Below the pieces are notes generated by a model. It was not told the origin of the DNA. It searched no databases and saw only the letters and a program-made list of their open reading frames with translations. A stretch of 64,000 nt of DNA from CAYXLI01 sp964464925 (GTDB taxonomy: Bacteria; Acidobacteriota; Terriglobia; Bryobacterales; Bryobacteraceae), in contig CAYXLI010000010.1 of NCBI GenBank assembly GCA_964464925.1, positions 124,001-188,000 of the forward strand, read 5' to 3'. Both the position numbers and the translations under genes were made by a program. Of this stretch, positions 9,314-17,936 are shown in pieces; position 1 is the first letter of the stretch, and every line of letters starts with the position of its first letter.

Positions 9314-9919
9314 TTAGAGACGGGGAGGGGCGGTGATGACAATGGCGCGAGCGGGTGTCTTGGTGACACCGCGGTAGGAATGAGGCTCGGAGGCATCGAA
9401 GTAGACGCTGTCCCCGGTGCGAAGCAAGTGCTCTTCGCCCTGATAGGAGATTGCCAGGCCGCCTTCGAGAATGTGAAGGAACTCGGCTCCATCGTGAAAA
9501 TGCTCAGCCACTTCGTCGTCACCGCGTTTGGGGAACTCGGCCAGGAATGCCTGCATCCCTTTTTCGGCGGCCGAGAAGGCGAGGCATTCGAAAAAGTAAG
9601 CCGGCTTAGGGATACCGGGCCGTTCGGGAAACTGGATCCGCTCATTGGCGTGGACGATGCTGAAGGGCTTGCGGCGTTTCTTACTACCGAAGAAGTGATC
9701 GAGGCTGACGTCAAACACCATGGCAATGCGGGCCAGGGTGGGGAGAGTCGGGATCATTTTCCCGTTTTCCAGTTGCGACAGCATGGAGGCGGAGAGGCCC
9801 GTGTGTTTACCGAGATCGACGAGGGCGATCTTCTTCCGCAGGCGCAATTGCTTCAGCTTGCTTCCGATCTCGTAGGAAGAAAGCACCCGGCGTATCGTGG
9901 ATTCGCTGTCTTCACCCAT
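9314..9919 (-). CDS. XRE-family transcriptional regulator with cupin sensor domain
   Basis: 201 aa from the ATG at 9919. An N-terminal helix-turn-helix (LKQLRLRKKIALVDLGKHTGLSASMLSQLENGKMIPTLPTLARIA) is joined to a C-terminal cupin beta-barrel (HFHDGAEFLHILEGGLAISYQGEEHLLRTGDSVYFDASEPHSYRG). Such proteins sense a small ligand in the cupin and control nearby or stress genes. The frame is open to an ATG at 10045, but those 42 codons are AT-rich (unlike the neighbours) and would leave only 23 nt to the divergent sigma gene, so I treat them as promoter region. A -10-like TAAAAT lies 10 nt upstream of 9919. Confidence 0.85.
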   Translation of the reverse strand: MGEDSESTIRRVLSSYEIGSKLKQLRLRKKIALVDLGKHTGLSASMLSQLENGKMIPTLPTLARIAMVFDVSLDHFFGSKKRRKPFSIVHANERIQFPERPGIPKPAYFFECLAFSAAEKGMQAFLAEFPKRGDDEVAEHFHDGAEFLHILEGGLAISYQGEEHLLRTGDSVYFDASEPHSYRGVTKTPARAIVITAPPRL

Positions 9920-10068
9920 TTCAAAAGTAATTTTATCAATGCTTACATCGAAGGCGCTAATTTCTGTATTACTGAAACCTTTTTTATTCTCATCTAGTAT
10001 TTGTTTCTGCCCGTTGTTATGGTCGTTCATGGGGCGCCAAAACATTGGACTCCAACAAAGGCGGGTAG
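9920..10068. promoter_or_regulatory. AT-rich divergent promoter region, XRE-cupin / ECF sigma
   Basis: About 150 bp that are clearly richer in A+T than the flanking genes. On the minus strand TAAAAT (9930-9935) stands 10 nt before the regulator ATG. On the plus strand several weak -10-like boxes occur before the sigma gene. The cupin regulator may bind here and control both genes; no clear operator repeat was found. Confidence 0.4.
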
Positions 10069-10686
10069 ATGCAAAACCAGATCCGGTACAAAGAAATGCC
10101 CGACGAAGAGCTGGTCATACTGGCTCAGCGGGGCGATAACAGCGCTTTCGCTGACCTGATCGAGCGCCATCATAATTCGTGCTCCAAGCTGGCGATGTCG
10201 ATTCTGCGCGATAAGGCTGACGCCGAAGATGAGGTGCAGAACGCCTGCTGGAAGGCATTCGAGCACATTGAGCAGTTTCAGCGAGACGCAAAGTTTTCGA
10301 CATGGCTGACGCGGATTGTTGTGAACCAGTGCCTGATGAGGCTAAGGCAGGAGCGGCGGGCGAAGTTCGTCTACATGGACGATCCTCTGCCTAACGACGA
10401 AACATTGACACTGCAGTTGCCGGATCGGAGCGAAACCCCTGAAGAGGGGCTCGGAAAACGAGAAGTTGTGGCGGTACTGAAAAAAGAGATCAACCGGATT
10501 CCGCCGCTGCTGCGGAACGCATTTGTGCTGCGCGATGTGGACCGCTTACCAATAGAAGAAGTCGCAAAGCAACTCGGGATTTCGGTGGCGGCAGCGAAAT
10601 CGAGGCTGCTGCGCGCGAGGCAGGAACTGCGCGAAAGAATGTCGAAGCACTACGGCGATCGAGGCGCAGCTACACTGCTCGCGTAG
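10069..10686 (+). CDS. ECF RNA polymerase sigma factor
   Basis: 205 aa. Region 2 (FADLIERHHNSCSKLAMSILRDKADAEDEVQNACWKAFEHIEQF, then FSTWLTRIVVNQCLMRLR) recognises the -10 box; region 4 (PPLLRNAFVLRDVDRLPIEEVAKQLGISVAAAKSRLLRARQ) recognises the -35 box. No anti-sigma gene is adjacent; the next gene lies on the other strand. It is divergent from the XRE-cupin regulator, which may control it. Start ATG with a modest GGCGGG upstream. Confidence 0.92.
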   Translation: MQNQIRYKEMPDEELVILAQRGDNSAFADLIERHHNSCSKLAMSILRDKADAEDEVQNACWKAFEHIEQFQRDAKFSTWLTRIVVNQCLMRLRQERRAKFVYMDDPLPNDETLTLQLPDRSETPEEGLGKREVVAVLKKEINRIPPLLRNAFVLRDVDRLPIEEVAKQLGISVAAAKSRLLRARQELRERMSKHYGDRGAATLLA

Positions 10687-10712
10687 TTCACAGGGCAGCG
10701 TATACGCCGCTA

Positions 10713-11168
10713 CTACCGCGTAGAGGCGGAGATGCGCGTCGCGTGGTAGTGAAGGGCAGCCTCGTATCCCCGCACCATGTGATAGACCGCCTGATCGAAG
10801 AACCTGTCGATCGAGTATTCCAGTTCTTCTTCGGCAAAGATCTGCACTGCGGTGTCCGCCCCCTGTTCCCGGATGAAGTTGATCATCTTTTGCTTGATGA
10901 ATTGCATGGCACGGATGAACTCGTGCATCGGTATGCCCTGTTCGAAACGGGTGCGTCCGAGCTCCTCGTATTTTTGGGTGACACCGTTGTTCCCATTCAG
11001 CCACTGGCCGAGATACTTCATGATTTCTTTAGCGCGGCGGTTCAGCTCCCCTTCGGGCAGCGCGTTGAGGTGCTTCATTTCGGCATTCGATCGGATCTGC
11101 CGCGCCACACTTGAGCTGAGTTCATCCCAGTGATCCTCGAGGAGCTGCATCAACGTGAAGGAAAGCAT
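10713..11168 (-). CDS. RsbRD-like N-terminal-domain protein
   Basis: 151 aa, all alpha-helical: LLEDHWDELSSSVARQIRSN, then RAKEIMKYLGQWLNG, RTRFEQGIPMHEFIRAMQFIKQKMINFIRE and FFDQAVYHMVRGYEAAL. This matches the pattern of the stand-alone sensor domain seen at the N terminus of RsbR/RsbRD stressosome proteins and some kinases. It has no STAS or kinase part, so it probably works by binding a partner. It is convergent with the ECF sigma gene upstream of it on the map. Family assignment is from pattern memory. Confidence 0.7.
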   Translation of the reverse strand: MLSFTLMQLLEDHWDELSSSVARQIRSNAEMKHLNALPEGELNRRAKEIMKYLGQWLNGNNGVTQKYEELGRTRFEQGIPMHEFIRAMQFIKQKMINFIREQGADTAVQIFAEEELEYSIDRFFDQAVYHMVRGYEAALHYHATRISASTR

Positions 11169-11256
11169 ACGGGACCCCCCTGATGGCTTTATACACCCTG
11201 GCTATCCCGGAGTCCAGCGGCAAGACACCATACATGGCGACGTGCGTCTAGAGGGT

Positions 11257-11709
11257 ATGGCGAACTCGATTCTGAGCGGGGTTGCGGGAGCCTTCACCGT
11301 GACTGTGCTGAACGAATTGGTCCGGAGGACGGTTCCGCACGCGCCGCGGCTGGACGTGCTCGGAATGCGCTCGCTCGCAAAGGCATCGAGATGGATGGGC
11401 GCGGAAGCTCCGGAGCATCTGTTTGCGTCCGCGATGGCCGGAGACATGGTTGCAAATACGGCGTACTACAGCCTGGTCGGCGCGGCGGGACGAGAAAGGG
11501 CGATGGTGACCGGCGCTGTTCTAGGGCTGATTGCCGGAATTGGCGCGGTGGCACTTCCGGCACCCATGGGACTAGGGGTGGGACCGACGGATCGGACCAC
11601 GGAGACGAAGTTCCTTTCCATTGCGATGTACCTGGCGGGTGGAATTGTGGCCGGAGCCGCATATTCGGCATCGGCGCCAGAACTCTCCCGAGTTTCTCCC
11701 GGACGTTAG
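11257..11709 (+). CDS. Small membrane protein of unknown function
   Basis: 150 aa with Gly/Ala-rich hydrophobic segments: ILSGVAGAFTVTVL, MVTGAVLGLIAGIGAVALPAP and IAMYLAGGIVAGAAYSA. Similar small proteins are common in soil bacteria but have no assigned role. The ATG at 11257 is chosen because GAGG lies just upstream and because the longer frame would overlap the divergent gene at 11168. Its stop overlaps the stop of the convergent ABC permease gene by 4 nt. Confidence 0.65.
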   Translation: MANSILSGVAGAFTVTVLNELVRRTVPHAPRLDVLGMRSLAKASRWMGAEAPEHLFASAMAGDMVANTAYYSLVGAAGRERAMVTGAVLGLIAGIGAVALPAPMGLGVGPTDRTTETKFLSIAMYLAGGIVAGAAYSASAPELSRVSPGR

Positions 11710-12587
11710 TCGGCGCTGTAATTCACCTCGACCGTGCGGATTTTTATGCAGGCGTACGCCAGAATGGCTGCACAAACGGCGAGCAATCCAGGGACGGCGA
11801 AGTAGGCCGGAATCGGGTCCGCTGAGACGAGGAAGAGATTCAGCAAGCCGGTGGAAGGTACGTCCACGGGACAGAGGGGCTCAAGGTAGAAGATGACGCT
11901 GAGCTTCTTGAGCCACGCGGGAAGGATGCCGTTGATCGATTCCCACAAGGCGATAACTACCGCGGGCACGATCGGATTCCTGAAGAGCAAACCCATGAGC
12001 AGGAATAGCGAACCGTAGCCGAAGCAGGCGAGGACAGTGATGGAAAGGTAGGCACCAAGTTGGGGTAAGCCTGCGCCGAAAACGAATTGACGGCCTTCGG
12101 CTCCAAAATGCCCGTACATCGAGAAGAAAGCTGCCGCGACCGCGACAGAGAAGATGACGGAGGACGCAACTACCCCAGCCAGGAACTTGCCTATGACGAG
12201 AAGTTCCCGGCGCACAGGTGCGAGGAAGTAATAGTGAAGGCTGCGCTCCATCATCTCGCCGCGAAACAGGCGGGTAAAGATTCCCATGCAGCCGAAGTAA
12301 ATCCCGAGGTGGAGATAGAACAGCCGGAAGATGCCGGCCAGGATGTTGGTGTCTTCCTCAATGCCATGGCTGCCGGCCGTAGTGGGATGGAGGACGGCCC
12401 CGATGGTGTGTAGCGTGATGATCACCGCCGGGGCGAACGCGAGGAAGTAAACCCAAAGGCCGCGCCAGCGGAAGAAGTTCTTTCTGATCTCGAGCCGGAA
12501 GATGGTCTGAAGCTGGTTGCGCCACATGCGCTTGCGTGCGTCGCGTGCGGCTTGCTGCGCGGGAAGAACCATTTCCTGAGTGCTCAC
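11706..12587 (-). CDS. ABC-2 type transporter permease (second pair)
   Basis: 293 aa with about six membrane helices after a basic cytosolic N terminus (ARKRMWRNQLQTIFRLEIRKNFFRWRG). It contains the ABC-2 permease hallmark around LRRE/LLVIGKFLAGVVASSVIFSVAVAAAFF. It is the last gene of the minus-strand operon that starts at 18471; its start overlaps the stop of the ATPase gene by 4 nt (ATGA). With that ATPase it would form a half-transporter exporter or membrane-remodelling unit. Substrate unknown. Confidence 0.88.
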   Translation of the reverse strand: MSTQEMVLPAQQAARDARKRMWRNQLQTIFRLEIRKNFFRWRGLWVYFLAFAPAVIITLHTIGAVLHPTTAGSHGIEEDTNILAGIFRLFYLHLGIYFGCMGIFTRLFRGEMMERSLHYYFLAPVRRELLVIGKFLAGVVASSVIFSVAVAAAFFSMYGHFGAEGRQFVFGAGLPQLGAYLSITVLACFGYGSLFLLMGLLFRNPIVPAVVIALWESINGILPAWLKKLSVIFYLEPLCPVDVPSTGLLNLFLVSADPIPAYFAVPGLLAVCAAILAYACIKIRTVEVNYSAD

Positions 12588-13525
12588 AGGCTACCCTCCG
12601 AACCGATCAAATATTGATAGACAGAATTTACGTCGTCGTCGGCGGGGGCAACCGCATCCAGGTTTAGCACGCCTTTCACCACCAAACCGTTCAGCACATC
12701 ATAGAAGCGCTGCAGGTTCTTTGTGCGGACCAGTAGACCACGGCCGTCTTCCAGCACGCGGGCCTCGACGATCCCGGCATTGGAAAACAGTTCAACTGCG
12801 AGCGCACCGGGCTCACTGCAGCGGACCAGCATCTGCATCGGATGTTCCTTCACTTCGTCGCGGACGCCGTGGATCTGTCCTTCGGCGACGACGTACCCGT
12901 TGGTGAGAAAAATGACCTGGTCGGAGATGCGGTCGACCTCGTGCAGGATGTGACTGGAAATGATGACGTGCAGGCCGTCGGCACCCAAAGAGCGAAACAG
13001 CGCCATGCATTCGGCGCGCGCCATCGGATCGAGACCGTTCAGCGGCTCGTCCAGCACGAGAACCTTCGGATGATGGCTGATCGACTGGGCGAGACGGATG
13101 CGCTGGCGCATGCCTTTGCTGTAGGCGGCCACTTTGCGATCGGCTGCGTCCGTCATGTTGACCCGGACGAGAGCTTCCTGGGTCTGCTGCGCCGCCTGAG
13201 CGTGCCCGAGGCCGTGCAGGCGGAGCGAATCGTAGATGAATTCGCGGCCGGTAAGGCCTTTAGAAAAGCTGTCGAACTGGGTGCAGTAGCCGACTACCTT
13301 AAAGAAGCGTTCCGGATCGGAAGCGGGCAGGCCGAGTACCCGGATCCGGCCCTGGGTCGGCCAGATGAGCCCGGTCATGAGATTCATCAACGTCGTCTTG
13401 CCCGCTCCATTCGGCCCTACGAGGCTGGTGATGCCCGGCTGAATGGTCAGGTTGACGCGATTGACGCCGAGGACCTCGCCGTAGAACTTTGAAACATTTT
13501 CGAACAGAATTGTTTGATCGGCCAC
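12584..13525 (-). CDS. ABC transporter ATP-binding protein (second pair)
   Basis: 313 aa. Walker A GPNGAGKTTLMNLM, Q-loop YCTQFDSF, signature YSKGMRQRIRLAQ (a variant of LSGGQ usual in ABC-2 partners), Walker B VLVLDEPLNGLDP and switch His in SSHILHEV. A C-terminal extension of about 90 residues (QMLVRCSEPGALAVELF...) is typical of exporter ATPases. It energises the permease encoded directly downstream. Start and stop overlap the neighbouring genes, so expression is coupled. Confidence 0.92.
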   Translation of the reverse strand: MADQTILFENVSKFYGEVLGVNRVNLTIQPGITSLVGPNGAGKTTLMNLMTGLIWPTQGRIRVLGLPASDPERFFKVVGYCTQFDSFSKGLTGREFIYDSLRLHGLGHAQAAQQTQEALVRVNMTDAADRKVAAYSKGMRQRIRLAQSISHHPKVLVLDEPLNGLDPMARAECMALFRSLGADGLHVIISSHILHEVDRISDQVIFLTNGYVVAEGQIHGVRDEVKEHPMQMLVRCSEPGALAVELFSNAGIVEARVLEDGRGLLVRTKNLQRFYDVLNGLVVKGVLNLDAVAPADDDVNSVYQYLIGSEGSL

Positions 13526-14433
13526 TAGCGCACCACCTCGCGGGCCCGAAGCCGCTTATTCAGGATCAGGACGGATAAGACGCAGACGGCGAGGAGGGTC
13601 AGCCATGCGTACCCGGTGGGGATTTCCTCCGAGAAAGCCTGGGCCAGGCGCCCGCGCGTGACGTTCCGGACCATGGGAATGTCGAACATGTCATGGCAGA
13701 CCAAGTTGATGAGATAGGGGATATTGAAGATGTTCCCCCAGTACGTGCGGAGGACAGCGTTGACGGCTACGCCGAAGCCGGCGGCGACGAAGAACACGCC
13801 AGCCAGCAGGCCGGAGGCGACGATGCGCCACTTCACCCAGGCAGAAATTGCCAGAGCGAGCAGCGACAGAATCGCCATCCAGACGAGAGAACCGCCGAAG
13901 ATCGCGAAAAGGATGCGCAGATTTGAGCCGAGCCATCCATTGCCCGCCAGACTACCCTGGAGGAAATAGAGCAGCGTATCGGGAAGCCAGGTGAAGCCGG
14001 AGATCAGGACGAACAGGACAGCGATCTTGCCGATGACGTATTCAGTTCGGGTGAAGGGCCGGGAGAGATAGAGGGGCAGCGCGTTATTCGTCAGATCCGG
14101 AGCGATCAGCGTAGGACCGACCCAGGCGGTGAGCAGGAACGCCATGCTGCCCTGAATGCTGAGAACGCGATAGAAAAAATTGCCATCGATGCGGAAGGGG
14201 AAGTTGGAGGCATCACCGCGCATGCCGATGAGCGTTTGCGCCAGCGGATTGTTGTAGAGGTAGATGATGGCGGCTGAAATCAGAAAGGGGAGGAAGCAGA
14301 GAACGAAGTACGACATCAGCAGGCGCGAGTCGAACAGCGTCTCAAATGCATACCGGGGGATGACGAAAATGCGGGAGAGCGCCGGCGTAGATGCGCCCGT
14401 GTATGGCTTGTAGCTACGTTTATAGACTGCCAC
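13525..14433 (-). CDS. ABC-2 type transporter permease (first pair)
   Basis: 302 aa with about six membrane helices; the first follows RYAFETLFDSRLLMSYFVLCFLPFLISAAIIYLY. The motif LTNNALPLYLSRPFTRTEYVIGKIAVLFVLI is the characteristic coupling-helix region of this permease class. The start lies 14 nt inside the end of the upstream ATPase gene, the stop overlaps the next ATPase start by one base. It differs clearly in sequence from the second permease, so the two pairs are not a recent duplication. Confidence 0.88.
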   Translation of the reverse strand: MAVYKRSYKPYTGASTPALSRIFVIPRYAFETLFDSRLLMSYFVLCFLPFLISAAIIYLYNNPLAQTLIGMRGDASNFPFRIDGNFFYRVLSIQGSMAFLLTAWVGPTLIAPDLTNNALPLYLSRPFTRTEYVIGKIAVLFVLISGFTWLPDTLLYFLQGSLAGNGWLGSNLRILFAIFGGSLVWMAILSLLALAISAWVKWRIVASGLLAGVFFVAAGFGVAVNAVLRTYWGNIFNIPYLINLVCHDMFDIPMVRNVTRGRLAQAFSEEIPTGYAWLTLLAVCVLSVLILNKRLRAREVVR

Positions 14434-15349
14434 CGGGCACCTCCATCGCTTTCAGGAAGATGTCTTCGAGCGAATCCTTGCGGTAGTTCATCTTGCGGAT
14501 TTGCACCTTGCGTTCGAACGCGATGGTGTAAAGCTCGCGGATTTCGACCTGATCCGGCAGCACCAGTTTCAAGCGGCCATTGCCGAACCAGGCGCATTCG
14601 CAGCCGATTTTCTCGAAGGCTTCGGCGAGGCTGGAATCGGAGCCGACGGTTTCGAGCTCAAGGAATTTGCGATTGGAGCGGCGTTCCTGTTCGAGATTCG
14701 TCACGGCGGCAACGTGACCGTCCTTGAGGATAAGGACTTCGTCGCAGCACTCCTCCACGTCGCGCAGCAAATGGGAGGAGAGCACGATGTGCATTCCTTC
14801 GGTGTCGCGAATTTCGCGAATCAGCCGGATCATACGGAGCCGGCCGGGAGGGTCGAGGCCATTGGTGGGCTCGTCAAGAAAAAGCAACTGCGGCCCGTGC
14901 ACGATAGCCTGGGCGAGTTTCGCCATTTGCTTCATGCCGAGCGAATAGGTGCCGACCTTGCGATAACGCGCCTCGCCGAGCCCCACGTAGAAAAACGCTT
15001 CGTGCGCGCGTTCGAGTGCGATCCCCGCGGGGACGCCGGCCAGTTCCGCCATGTAACGAACGAAGCGGACGCCGGTCATGTCAGCAATGAACGAATCGTT
15101 CTCCGGCATATAGCCGATACGGTGCCGGAGGACATGAATGTCCGACCGGATATCGCGTCCAAAAATACGCGCCGTTCCGGAGAGCGGCGCGTGAAAGCCG
15201 AGCAGTGTGTTGATCAAGGTCGATTTGCCCGCCCCATTCGGTCCGAGCAGGCCAATGCAGCGGCCGCTGAGCGGGCAATTCAGTCCTTTCAGAATCGTTC
15301 TGCCCCCGAGGTCAACCCGGAGCTGATCCAACTCAATCACATCACGCAT
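14420..15349 (-). CDS. ABC transporter ATP-binding protein (first pair)
   Basis: 309 aa. Walker A GPNGAGKSTLINTL, signature YSLGMKQMAKLAQ, Walker B LLFLDEPTNGLDP, switch His in LSSHLLRDVEECCD, and the exporter-type C-terminal extension ending LEDIFLKAMEVPGGSL. It starts 19 nt after the FecR-type gene, so the sigma/anti-sigma pair and both ABC pairs form one transcription unit. Confidence 0.92.
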   Translation of the reverse strand: MRDVIELDQLRVDLGGRTILKGLNCPLSGRCIGLLGPNGAGKSTLINTLLGFHAPLSGTARIFGRDIRSDIHVLRHRIGYMPENDSFIADMTGVRFVRYMAELAGVPAGIALERAHEAFFYVGLGEARYRKVGTYSLGMKQMAKLAQAIVHGPQLLFLDEPTNGLDPPGRLRMIRLIREIRDTEGMHIVLSSHLLRDVEECCDEVLILKDGHVAAVTNLEQERRSNRKFLELETVGSDSSLAEAFEKIGCECAWFGNGRLKLVLPDQVEIRELYTIAFERKVQIRKMNYRKDSLEDIFLKAMEVPGGSL

Positions 15350-15368
15350 TCAATACCTCGTACGCAAG

Positions 15369-17936
15369 TTATCGACGTTTTGTTCCCGATTGTGCCATGC
15401 GAACTACGTCGGATATGCCCGCCGAGCCAAGAATTTGCTCGATGGTCAGACCGAAGAATCCGCTGGTTGTCCCGAGTTGGACTTTGTCGCCGGAGCCGTA
15501 GGCGTATATGAGCGAAGGCTCGACGTTGCGGAGCAACTCGTCTACGTTCCTGCGCTGATCCTCGTTGAGATGGGCCTCCCCTGCGAGGTCGGCAAGACCT
15601 TTCGCGGCGCCGCCGAGATCGTAAAAGATGACGGCGGAGAAGTTGGGCTCGCGATCGGTGGGCAGCAGCATCCGGAACCGGTGGCTGTTCACCAGGCGGA
15701 AATTGTCATCCTTCGCGCGGAAGGCACGGCGCATGGCGCCGGGATCCTGGGTCAGGATGAGATAGCCGTCACTGAAGGCGTAGCGGAGTTCGAGTGGATG
15801 CTCGACGCCTTTGAGGATGTAGACTTTGCGGCCGTTGATTTCATTGGTCTCGACGGACACGCCCTTTTCGCCGTTGGCGGATGCCAGGTTCTGATATTCC
15901 TGAATCAACCGTTCCAGGCTTTGCTGCAGACGGGCTGTGTCGGTCACCTCGGCGATGATCTTCCAGGCCGGTAGCGGCAGCATGGGGCCGTCGATGGAGA
16001 CGGTGACGTCGGTTCCGAGCGAAGCGGCGATATCATCGCGGACGCGTACGCCCGTCTTGCTTTCGAAATCGCGCAAGCAGTCGAGGAACTTCGGTTGAGC
16101 GGTCGCGATCAGCGCGAAGATATCGTCGGCTACCAAAGCCGGGTTCTTCACTACAAACCCCGCCGCCACACTTGCGCCGGGAGATACGAAATCGAGGGAG
16201 CCGATCGGAGCAGGCGCAGCCAGCCACGACGCGACACCCTGACGCGGTCCGGAGAAGTTGACCGTGGCCTTGTTCTCGGTCTTGTGATTTATCTCGCGCC
16301 GTTCCAGGACTACATACTGCATATCGGCCGCGCCGGTCCTGGTGACAAGAGCATCTACAGGAGGACGCATAGCGGCGACATTCGCCGCGAATACGATGCC
16401 CGCACCATCGGTATAGGTCTCGGCAATGCGTTTGCCGAACGCCGTTGAGGCAAATTGAGTCGGTGCGCCGGTGACGAGACTGGCGGCCATCTCACCGTTG
16501 GGAGAGATGCAGAGAAGGTGCTGGCCGATGGAGATCGTCAGATCCTTTGGTATCTCCTTCATACCGATCTCCTTCATCTTGGAGTGAACAAACTCACCGA
16601 GGCCGGGTTTCTTGACCTCCGACAGGATCACGAATTCCGGCCTGGTGTTCGGGCCGGTGCGGGTGACACTGAGGACGATCTCGTCACCGATGTAATCGGA
16701 GAGCTGCCTGATGGTGTCCACCATCTGGTTGATGGACTCCTGCTTATCTTCACCGCCCTTCTGCCACCATTCGCGAAGTACTGCGCTCTGGCGGACCCGA
16801 TCCTGCAACAGACGGTTCGCCTGGCTCAAGGCGTCGGCATAATTCGGGATGCTCACGTAGACGACGGTAGTTTCCGGAAGGAGCGAGAGCAGTGGAGTCT
16901 GATAGCGGAGACCGGGCAACTGAATAGCCTGAATCTTCCTGGCAAGTCCAGCGAACTCGTTCAGCAACGCAATGTGCTGGTCGAGGTTACGGCTCCAGCC
17001 GATCTCGTCGCGGACAGACACGCGTTCGACTTTCGAACTGCTGGTGACCTGATCGCCTGAGTGAAGAACGTTGGTGCGCCCGCTCTGCTCGACGACGACT
17101 TCGCCCTCGACGACGGATACGCGATTTCCCTTGGTGCCCCGGTTGACGGAGAAGACAGTTCCGGTCACCGAGACTTTGGCATCGTCCGTGAGGACGAGCA
17201 GGTGGCCGGTTCGCCGCTTGGCGGCCTGGACGATGATGGCGCCGCGTTCCAGGTGAACGGCCGTGTCTTTACGCGTCATGGAAACGGTCATTTCCGACCG
17301 TTCGTTCATTTCGATCATCGAGCCATCGCGCAGTTTTACAAAAGCATGCGAGCCGTGCGGGACGCGGACCCATTCCTGTTCGCCGAATTCATCGCCCTGC
17401 TTCGCGAGACGCTGGCCTTTCGCGGAGACGAGATAGACGGGGCCGTCGGAGGAAGAAAGTGCAGCGCGGCTGCCGGCCGGGGCGGCGAGGAACTGGTCGC
17501 GAAGGAGATAAGCGCTCAATCCGATGCCGAGGACCATACCCGCGGCGATGGCGAACTTGCGAATCTGGAAGGAACCGGCCCGTGTTGTATTCAGTGCGGG
17601 TGTGTCACGCCAGGGCAGAATGACCGACTTGCGCGCCCCGGGCGAATGCAACTCGTTACGGCAGGCGACGCATTCCTTCAGGTGATCCTGGACGAGCAGT
17701 TCGCGCGCGGCGCTGAGCTTGCCGATGCGGTAAGCGGGCAGCAAAGCCTGTATGTCTCCGCAGCCGGAGATACGTCCCCCGAGATCGGCGGGTTCGGCGC
17801 TCTTCATCTCGGCAACCAGGTTCTTCCACACTCTTTGGGCAGCTTCTTCGGCACGCGCGGTCCCGGGCGCATCCTCCCGGATACGGCTGACCGTTTCGTC
17901 GAAGGCCTCTTCGAACTTTCTGCCGCTAAGCTTCAT
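15369..17936 (-). CDS. Large transmembrane anti-sigma factor with zinc finger and FecR domain
   Basis: 855 aa. The cytosolic N-terminal part holds an anti-sigma zinc finger (HLKECVACRNEL, HxxxCxxC). One membrane helix follows (FAIAAGMVLGIGLSAYLL). Then comes a periplasmic FecR domain (VRVPHGSHAFVKLRDGSMIEMNERSEM, VTGTVFSVNRGTKGNRVSVVEGEVVV). The remaining ~550 residues are a large periplasmic region of beta and helical segments resembling DUF3352-type sequence. The ATG at 17936 has GAGAGG upstream and lies inside the end of the ECF sigma gene, so the two are translationally coupled. It probably holds that sigma at the membrane until the periplasmic part senses a signal. Confidence 0.88.
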   Translation of the reverse strand: MKLSGRKFEEAFDETVSRIREDAPGTARAEEAAQRVWKNLVAEMKSAEPADLGGRISGCGDIQALLPAYRIGKLSAARELLVQDHLKECVACRNELHSPGARKSVILPWRDTPALNTTRAGSFQIRKFAIAAGMVLGIGLSAYLLRDQFLAAPAGSRAALSSSDGPVYLVSAKGQRLAKQGDEFGEQEWVRVPHGSHAFVKLRDGSMIEMNERSEMTVSMTRKDTAVHLERGAIIVQAAKRRTGHLLVLTDDAKVSVTGTVFSVNRGTKGNRVSVVEGEVVVEQSGRTNVLHSGDQVTSSSKVERVSVRDEIGWSRNLDQHIALLNEFAGLARKIQAIQLPGLRYQTPLLSLLPETTVVYVSIPNYADALSQANRLLQDRVRQSAVLREWWQKGGEDKQESINQMVDTIRQLSDYIGDEIVLSVTRTGPNTRPEFVILSEVKKPGLGEFVHSKMKEIGMKEIPKDLTISIGQHLLCISPNGEMAASLVTGAPTQFASTAFGKRIAETYTDGAGIVFAANVAAMRPPVDALVTRTGAADMQYVVLERREINHKTENKATVNFSGPRQGVASWLAAPAPIGSLDFVSPGASVAAGFVVKNPALVADDIFALIATAQPKFLDCLRDFESKTGVRVRDDIAASLGTDVTVSIDGPMLPLPAWKIIAEVTDTARLQQSLERLIQEYQNLASANGEKGVSVETNEINGRKVYILKGVEHPLELRYAFSDGYLILTQDPGAMRRAFRAKDDNFRLVNSHRFRMLLPTDREPNFSAVIFYDLGGAAKGLADLAGEAHLNEDQRRNVDELLRNVEPSLIYAYGSGDKVQLGTTSGFFGLTIEQILGSAGISDVVRMAQSGTKRR

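Noticed and set aside
12584..15349. Recent duplication of the two ABC pairs
   Set aside because: The ATPases share only family motifs and the permeases differ widely, so the pairs are old or of separate origin.
14501..15511. 336-codon plus-strand frame across the first ABC ATPase
   Set aside because: No domain; the minus strand carries intact Walker and signature motifs.
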